From Sodiomyces alkalinus F11 (taxonomy: Eukaryota; Ascomycota; Sordariomycetes; Glomerellales; Plectosphaerellaceae): 64,000 bases of DNA. The notes beneath the pieces were generated by a model. The model was not told where the DNA came from. It did not search any database and saw nothing but the letters and a program-made list of their open reading frames with translations. The number at the start of each line of letters is the position of its first letter. Position 1 is the stretch's first letter. The position numbers and the translations under genes were made by a program. Where the stretch lies: positions 1,155,799-1,219,798 of the forward strand of contig NW_021167089.1 of NCBI RefSeq assembly GCF_003711515.1, read 5' to 3'. Of this stretch, positions 57,659-64,000 are shown piece by piece.

Positions 57659-58426
57659 GGAAGTTGCGGCTGTAGTCGTAGAGGAAAGAGAATGGGAAGG
57701 AACGATCTAACTTATCGAGATTCGAGTCCCTGGGACGCACATCACTAGGGAAGCTCTTTCCCATCCCCATTTCTTGCTCGGGCGCCCCTTCCCTATCGAC
57801 TATTGGCGGTTGTCTGTGCTTGCCTTATTTTCGCCCTCCCCTCGGTACTGTTTCCCGCCCCGCTACCTTGGGCTCCCCTTCTTCTTCTCGCCTCTTTGTC
57901 TCGCTTCCTCCTGTTGTTCCTATTGACCACTGTCGTTGTACTGCGTAAAGACCGCGGGTAGTTGTCACCAATTGACGCAATGATCTTGCCATTCCCTGCA
58001 TGCATCCCCAGCCGCAACTCCGGCTGTCCTCGTAAAACCCTACTTGCGGCCTCTGATTGGTTGTTGTCCCAACGTCCTTATCCGAATGAGGTAACTGCCA
58101 TGCACTTCTGGGGAGATACTTAGATACCCCGAGCATTGTTCTCCGCTCCATGCTTTGTGAACCTTTTGACTTCCTCCTTAATAATACCTTAGGCCAGAAA
58201 CACCAGACGTTGTACTTGTTAGAAGTACCTACCTAGGTAAGGTAGACTACACGATGTAGGTACGGAAAAATCGAAGAACTTATACGTGGTGAAGAAAGCA
58301 TGAGCGGAGAAGTCGCGGCTCAAAGCATCATGGAGGAACAGGCTGTCGATCACCGCATTTCCACATTATCTAAGGTACCTATCTATCCTCTGTCCCACCT
58401 TCTACGGTCGACTAATCCGCATGCCT
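57659..58426. other. intergenic, no gene seen
   Basis: Normal composition resumes at the end of the Copia element. It holds a palindromic GTACCTACCTAGGTA cluster near 58226-58262. Only short frames. Confidence 0.55.
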
Positions 58427-59906
58427 TCACCGAACTAGAGCCCCGCGGAGATCATCCTTCGGCCCTTCAGTGGTCTTGTCATTCTCGGCCGCCAGGGCCT
58501 CGAAACCCTGCAGTAGATCATCACGGAGGTCCTCCCACGCCTCGACACCAATACTCACACGAATGAGGCACTCGTCGCACCGGGGGTCCGTCATCCGACG
58601 CCACTCCACAAGGCTCTCGACGCCTCCGAGGCTGGTAGCATGGTGGAACAGCGCCAGCTTGGAAGGCAGCCGCCTCGCCTGGTCCCGAGTGCGCATGTAA
58701 AGGGCGAAGACGGGGCCGAACCCGCCGGGCATCTGACGCCGCAACCAGCTCGACTCGTCCGCCGCGCCCTCCTGCAGGCTGGCGTGGGACACGCGGTCCA
58801 CCACGGCCGCCACCACGCTGCTCCCGTTTTTTCGTGCCGACGCGCCCGCCAGCCAGGCCACGAGCCGCGTCGCCGTCTCCGCCTGCCGGCGCACGCGGAG
58901 CTCCAGCGTGCGCAGCGACCGGAGACCCAGCCACCCTTCCAGGCTGCCCATGACGCCGCCGAGGAGGAGGCGGTCCTCGCGCAGCTTCTCGATGCCGAGG
59001 ATCCCCGCGAGCGGGTTCCCGTTCTCCTCCCTCTCGGCCGCGCGGGCGGGCGCCACGGCCAGCACGCCGCATAGCATGTCGGAGTGGCCGCCGAAGTACT
59101 TGGTGCCGGAGTGCATGACGACGTCGGCCCCGAGCTCGAACGGGTCCTGCAACGGCGGGGGCGCAAAGGTGGCGTCGACGGTGAGGAAGGCGCCCTTGGC
59201 ACGAGCCACGGAGGCGTAGTGGGCGAGGTCGCGCGCCTCGCCCGTGGGGTTGAGCGGTGTTTCCACGTGGAGAACGTCGCCGCGCTGGAGCTTGGCGAGG
59301 TCGGCCTCGTCGAGGGTGAGGATCTCCAGCCCGGTGAGTCGCGCCATGATGGCGGCTACGCCGTGGCAGCCGTGATAGCCGTCGCCGATGGCGATGCGGC
59401 GCGGGTTGAGCCGGACGAGCATGGCATGGAAAGCGGCGAGGCCCGAGGCGTAGGTCAGGGACGGCCCATTGAGGATGGAGCTCAGGATGGCCTCGAGACG
59501 GGTCGTGTTCGGGGCGGAATCTCGCGAGTAGATGTGCGAGTCCAGGGGAGCGTTAGGCTAAAAACAACACGATGCATTAATATGGATGACATGTCATATG
59601 GAAAAGGGGGAAACCGAAGAAGAAAAAAAGAAGAAAAAAGAAAGAAAAGAAAACCCGCACATCACGGTTCTCCCAGGCGGTAAGCTCGTCCGGGTTGCGG
59701 CTGTAGTCGAAAGTGGTAGACACATGAAGAGCCGGGGCGATGGCACGGTGAGAGCTGATATAGTCATCGGCATGAACAGTGCGGGACGACAGCGCGAGAT
59801 CCTTAAGGTCCTTTCTGTTGCCGAGCGCGAGCCGGGAGATGGAGGTTTCGAGGCTCGAGGCCGAAGCCTTTCCATTGCCGGTTTCAGATCCGGCGGAGTC
59901 GGTCAT
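58427..59906 (-). CDS. PLP-dependent trans-sulfuration enzyme (cystathionine gamma-synthase/beta-lyase family)
   Basis: An enzyme of the Cys/Met-metabolism PLP family, 458 residues, in two exons on the reverse strand: 59906-59661 and 59557-58427. The intron (59558-59660) has a GTGCGG donor and a TTTTAG acceptor and restores ENRD-PNAPLDSHIYSRD, a strongly family-typical segment. The PLP lysine is Lys235 in HSGTKYFGG; TLTDDATF-type metal-free cofactor-binding sequence is seen as LTVDATFAPP, and HVETPLNPTG and SLGGVESL are also present. It probably makes or cleaves cystathionine or a related thioether, but which reaction cannot be told from motifs. There is no targeting signal. The donor GTGCGG is weak, but no other option keeps the frame. 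Confidence 0.88.
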
Positions 59907-60801
59907 GGTTCTTTTGTTCTACAACCGGTAATGAGTAATAACGGAATGCTTGCTCGGTAAAGATTTGATAGAACAAACTTGAAGCAGAAATTGCATACAC
60001 GATGTCGTGTTGGGTTGTTGTGTTGATGTGTTGATGTGTTGATCGGGTCGGTGTCTTCAGGTAATAAATAGCTTGTACACTAAGGTACTCGACAGTGTAG
60101 TAGGTGACTCCTATGCCCCGTAATATGCGCCACGCCCTTCGAACGCTAGAACGTGGGGATGCTTCCACATGGCGCCGATGGCATCATTCCCCCCTAAGAG
60201 ACCTAGACTGGACCGTTGTACGAGGTATGCATATTTGTTAGGAAGATACTCCGAGTCAGCACATGCTTCGATTCATCGTTCTTCCGATGTACTGTACCTA
60301 GGTTATCTTCTTCTCTGTCTCCATTGCCCCTCTCTACCTAGAACCCCGCCAATTTCATCTCCTCTCTTCAATATCTCCGATATCGCCAGTCAACAGTTGA
60401 CCTTTCTGTCCTCCCAAGCATACCGCGTTCTAGTTACCTACCTTTACTTCTCATTCTTTCTACTTAATCGCCGGATCACAGTTGAATGCCATATCTCATT
60501 ATCATTATGGAAAGTCGTCCGTGACCTCGCAGGATATATATATATATACATATACACTCGTGGACACCATCCTCCGGATCCGGGGCTCCCTCCCTTCGTT
60601 GCTGGGCATGTCGAACAATTCAATGACCTCGATTCATCCAATCCGGGGGGTGCCCCTCTCTCTGTCCAATGCTTCATGCGAACCGTGAGGGACAAGTATA
60701 CCGTATAGATGGATATACTAAATAAATAAGTAGGGAGGGCGTCCGGTCCGGGGGTGTGAGATAAGAGGGAACTACATCCTCTTACGCGGGGTATCAATAA
60801 A

Positions 60802-60835
<34 letters not shown>

Positions 60836-60959
60836 AAAGTCCCAAGCCCATTATTTCATAACCAATGCGCGTCCCTCTCCGCAGTGCTTCCTGTTCTTTC
60901 CCGGCCGTCGACTCACGAATTCTACACACGAGTCCCAAATCTATGTAGCCTCTGCTCGT
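59907..60959. other. intergenic region
   Basis: Promoter of the PLP enzyme and 3' flank of the 60960 gene. It has ATGTGTTG repeats near 60015-60045, a (TA)n run near 60535-60550, and a 26-base A run at about 60799-60824. No gene seen. Confidence 0.55.
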
Positions 60960-62192
60960 TTAACGCACTTCTTGCCCATCTGCTTCCGCTGTATGGGGCC
61001 GCTCCATCGTGCCCAGCTCCGACCCTTGTCCGCTCTGGGCCCGCTTGCGCCCCGTCATGAGAAACCGCGACACGGGGTTGCCGGTGGTTGGCGTCGCCGG
61101 CGGCTGATCGCGGTTGTCATGTCCGTGTCCGCCAGAGTCGCCAAAGCGCGCGAACAGGCCCCGTCTGCGTTGCGTTTGCGTTTGCGCCTGCGGATTTGGC
61201 GACGGGTGCTGCTGCTGCTGCTGCTGCTGCTTGCTGCCCTGTTCGTCGTGCAGTCCTACTTCTTCGAACCCCGATTCCTCCACCGTCGGCTGCTCTCCCA
61301 CCGTGCTACGGTGGAAGGTGGTCCGCGGGAACCGGGGGAACCGAGCCGAATCGAGAGATTGCCGGGGAAGGACGTCGTGGTTTGTCACGGGTGAGCGCGC
61401 TGATACGTCCTGCCAAATCCGGTCAGCGTCCCTGATCCGTCTGATCATGTCCCAACCGCAAGCAAGTCTGTGCCAGTCATCGGCGGCATACAAAAGATCG
61501 CCGGTATGAGTCAAACGACTCGCGCGAGATGGAAAAGGGCTCAATCTCGCCCACGCCGCTGTGGCGGGTGTCGGTCGAGGTGCGCCCCGACGGCAGAAAC
61601 GTCTTGGGCCACAGCCTTTTTTCTTCTGTCGGAGACGGCTGCACGTGAACATGTCAGCACAATGTGCGAGGCTAAAAACGTTCCCCAAGCGCGCCATGCG
61701 GAAGGCGGATACTAGTACGTACCGGTAGGTAAACGCCACTGTCGTTGACAACTGGGGTGTGATAGATCAATAATAAGCGTATGCTAAAAACATGACGGGA
61801 AGAAGGGCGGGGAGGAATGAAGGAATTGGTTGATCTCGTGATGCAATGCTGGGGTCGCCGGAGTCGAAAGACTCGGCACGGCCCAATGTGGAATAATGGA
61901 GGGGTTGAGTGTGGGGGAGACTTCCGTGATAATATTGGGGGGNNNNNNNNNNGTCTTTTCTCAAGAGACATTGGGGCGGCGGGGGGGAAAGCATACCGCT
62001 CATCTTATACTCGCCGGCATCCTGACTCCTGGAGCTACGAATGCTCAGAGCCGATGAATTCTTGGAGCCGACGGTATCCTGTCTCTCGAATCCAGGATGC
62101 GATGGATCCTGGCCGTCGCCAGGGTAAGCATTCTCGTCAGTCGTGACGGCTCCAAAACCTTGTCGACGAGCAAAGGGATTACGAATCGGCAT
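60960..62192 (-). CDS. uncharacterised fungal protein, Ser/Gln-rich
   Basis: 273 residues in four exons on the reverse strand: 62192-61997, 61751-61723 (29 bp), 61638-61492 and 61409-60960. The splicing was chosen because it restores one continuous product through GEYKMS-VVNDSGVYLP-PSPTEEKRLW and SYRRSF-DVSARSP. Other acceptors shift the frame. The chain is hydrophilic, with a basic N-terminus (MPIRNPFARR), many SxxS and RxxS sites, a seven-Gln run (61208-61235), an RRRGLFARFGD patch and a C-terminal GQGSELGTMERP segment. I see no domain, signal peptide or membrane helix. The layout resembles a conserved fungal protein type of unknown role; a regulated phosphoprotein is conceivable. Intron 1 contains an assembly gap. 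Confidence 0.75.
61943..61952. other. assembly gap (10 N)
   Basis: Ten undetermined bases within intron 1 of the 60960 gene, after a run of G. Confidence 0.99.
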
Positions 62193-62485
62193 GTTGGCTG
62201 GTGGAATGGTGCAATATAAAGGCGTATGGGGGTATGGGGGTATGGTATGGGGGTTCCCGGTTTAAAATGGGCAATGCGGTCGTCGCGACGGGGCTGCCCC
62301 TCGTGATGTCACTTCGATATGTGCGACAAGTTGTTGAGTCTGCCTTCAACGACTCTCAATGGCAGGACGGAATACCCAAGGCCCTAAAGATTGAGGTGTT
62401 CCAGAATAGCTTGTTGGTAAAAGTAGGGTAATCAACTCGTTATTAGTATCCGTACGGCGGAGGCGATAATAAAGTCTTACGGGTT
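62193..62485. other. promoter of the 60960 gene grading into RIP island 3
   Basis: GGGTATG repeats near 62226-62250 are followed by AT-richer, TpA-rich sequence from about 62430. Confidence 0.5.
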
Positions 62486-62490
62486 CCAGG

Positions 62491-62753
62491 TGTCGCACGT
62501 CAAATAGGCACTTAAATGATCAACTTAGTAGAGCAGAAATCTCGTGTGTGTGTATTATATCCAGTTATATCTGGGAGAGTCTCTTATACCCTTAATTTAG
62601 GTGGTGAAGACTCTGTTATAGGTACTAAGTCATTTAGATCCTATCCGGTCTTTTCCGGTATCCGCCCCTATTATATCCGAAGCCCTTAGTTATAATATAG
62701 ATCTCCCCTGGATCCCCTATAGACCACGTCGTGGTCCGTGTGCCTATACGATA
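62491..62753 (-). mobile_element. solo LTR (second family), copy 2
   Basis: 263 bp, inverted relative to copy 1 at 51300-51559. On the plus strand it begins TGTCGC and ends CGATA (RIP-altered from GCGACA). A 5-bp target duplication CCAGG occurs at 62486-62490 and 62754-62758. It carries more transitions than copy 1. Confidence 0.9.
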
Positions 62754-62785
62754 CCAGGTCGCTAATCTACTCCGTACGTCTATAA

Positions 62786-63165
62786 GGATTATTATTATTA
62801 TTATTATTATTCTTACTTCGCTATCCTATCTAATCTATAGGAGCCTATTCAGACTATACGGTCCTTCTCGGGTAGCTATAGAGGGGAAAAACCCGGAGCC
62901 CCGGGGGAAAAACCTCTATACTTATCCTTAGTTAGAGTGGTGTCTCGGCGGGGCCGATATGGCCCCGGTTTGCCCTGTCTGCGTATCTGGATCATACCTC
63001 TAGGCTGGTGGCTAACGGGAAGGGTAACAGGCTATGGTTCGGGTTAGCCTAGGCCGGTTATTAGTGATAGGGCGGGGGCCGAAAGGGTACCGCGGGGTCT
63101 CCGCCATATAGCGGCCGCGGCACACTAATATCGGCCTCCCTGCGTCCCCGGGGCCGCGCCTATTA
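62786..63165 (-). mobile_element. tailed dispersed repeat, copy B
   Basis: Inverted counterpart of 27020-27425, with its (ATT)n tail at 62788-62811 on the plus strand. Right limit is estimated from where similarity to copy A fades. Confidence 0.6.
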
Positions 63166-63449
63166 TTCTATAAGGATACTAGTGGTAGTACGAAGTACGA
63201 AAGTAAGTAAGTAATAAGGTATAGTCGGTACACGCTAATTTCGAGTCAGACTAAAAATACCCCACTACTATATCACTACTACTATCTTCGAAGTCCTCTA
63301 TATATCGTATTCCTTAGTAAAGTTAGTAGTATTTATATAATCTAGGTATAGGAAAAGAAGGTCTCTCGAATAGTATAATTAGTATTTTATATACTACCCT
63401 CCGCTTTAAATTATAGTATTAATCCTGCGCAGTATACTAGCTATTAGCC

Positions 63450-64000
63450 TTTAGATAAGCTCTTATTCGAACTCCTTCTATACTATGACCGCGGTGCGTA
63501 TAAGTAATTCCTATAATTCGATATTCTTTTTTATATCCCCGAGGTTTAGTTCCTTCTCATAAATACGCTCTTTTATTAATTTTTATTAATTTTCTATAGG
63601 GTTAAGGTTAGGGGAGTATACCGGCTAGTCTATAATTTTAACCCTGTTTTCTTAAGCCTATAAGCGTAACTATTTTTATACTACGCGCGCTATATACGTA
63701 AAGGCGTTATCCTAGGCGAAGATCTTACTAGGATCGTAGATAGTTAGAAGCTAGTCTTAAAGGCACTATAAAATAACCTAACCTATAGCCCCCCCGCGCG
63801 GCGATTCGGGGTCACCGTAAAGCTCGTATAACGATATACGTGCGCTATATAAAATCGCGCCCTAGAATATCTAGGAGTGTCTTATTAGCTTAAGCCGTGG
63901 CTATATATTCTAGGGGAGTAAATATTCGCCCTAATAAAATATTAGTATAAAGTTCTAAAGCCAGGACGATAGCCTACTTTTCTGCAGAAAACCTAACTCT
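63450..64000 (-). pseudogene. decayed Tc1/mariner transposase, truncated by window end
   Basis: Reading the reverse strand, a frame with RIP stops contains IFA-stop-DNA near 63712, an Asp motif with the stop where Gln is usual. Then come PVYSPNLNPIEN at about 63630-63590 and KLIKERIYEKELNLGD downstream. This is the classic Tc1-type DNAPxH ... YSPDLNPIENLW pattern. I count 38 residues between the second Asp and the Glu, longer than the common 34. The N-terminal part lies beyond the right edge. Confidence 0.8.

Larger units (their letters stand above)
62430..64000. repeat. AT-rich RIP island 3 (continues beyond the window)
   Basis: It contains solo LTR copy 2, tailed repeat copy B and a Tc1/mariner remnant. 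CpA/TpG are depleted and TpA enriched, as in the other islands. Confidence 0.8.

Noticed and set aside
57710..57745. second tRNA-like T-loop (ATTCGAGTCCC)
   Set aside because: No cloverleaf could be built around it.

Overview
The window looks like nuclear DNA of a filamentous ascomycete (Pezizomycotina, most like a Sordariomycete; species not determinable). The evidence is GC-rich genes with short GT-AG introns, a GAF-type hybrid histidine kinase, two cytochrome P450s, a fungal INO80 ATPase, an intron-bearing tRNA-Ser, and AT-rich islands carrying the signature of repeat-induced point mutation (RIP): C-to-T changes mostly at CpA/TpG, with stops in place of Gln/Trp codons.

Layout. 1-444: last two exons of a sterol O-acyltransferase. 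2320-4215 (-): J-domain protein. 4.2-10.7 kb: gene-poor, with one doubtful PEBP-like remnant. 10720-12745 (+): P450 with an assembly gap in its intron. 15302-17106 (+): secreted 5'-nucleotidase. 17723-19039 (+): calcineurin-type phosphoesterase. 20013-24572 (-): hybrid histidine kinase, six exons. 26.1-27.9 kb: first RIP island, ending in a decayed Fot1/pogo-like transposase. 28051-29267 (+): GNAT acetyltransferase starting about 145 bp from that island. 29997-30638 (+): small hydrophilic protein. 31191-31296: tRNA-Ser(GCU). 32283-34390 (+): ABC-F protein ARB1. 38533-45454 (+): INO80. 46644-48617 (+): second P450. 48806-50785 (-): class-3 lipase-like protein. 51266-57653: complete but RIP-killed Copia element with a solo LTR of another family nested in one LTR. 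58427-59906 (-): PLP-dependent trans-sulfuration enzyme. 60960-62192 (-): uncharacterised fungal protein. 62.4-64.0 kb: third RIP island with a second copy of the same solo LTR and a decayed Tc1/mariner transposase that runs off the window.

The genes do not form one pathway. They are mostly housekeeping or signalling genes (chromatin remodelling, ribosome biogenesis, two-component signalling, sterol esterification, nucleotide salvage) interspersed with accessory enzymes. The strongest non-genic signals are the nested LTR structure with exact target-site duplications, a gradient of RIP mutations fading across each Copia LTR, two inverted copies of a roughly 0.4-kb repeat with a (TAA)n tail, and a 9-mer, TACGGAGTA, found at eight intergenic places. 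Exon structures were worked out by hand from splice sites and reading frame; no database search was possible.
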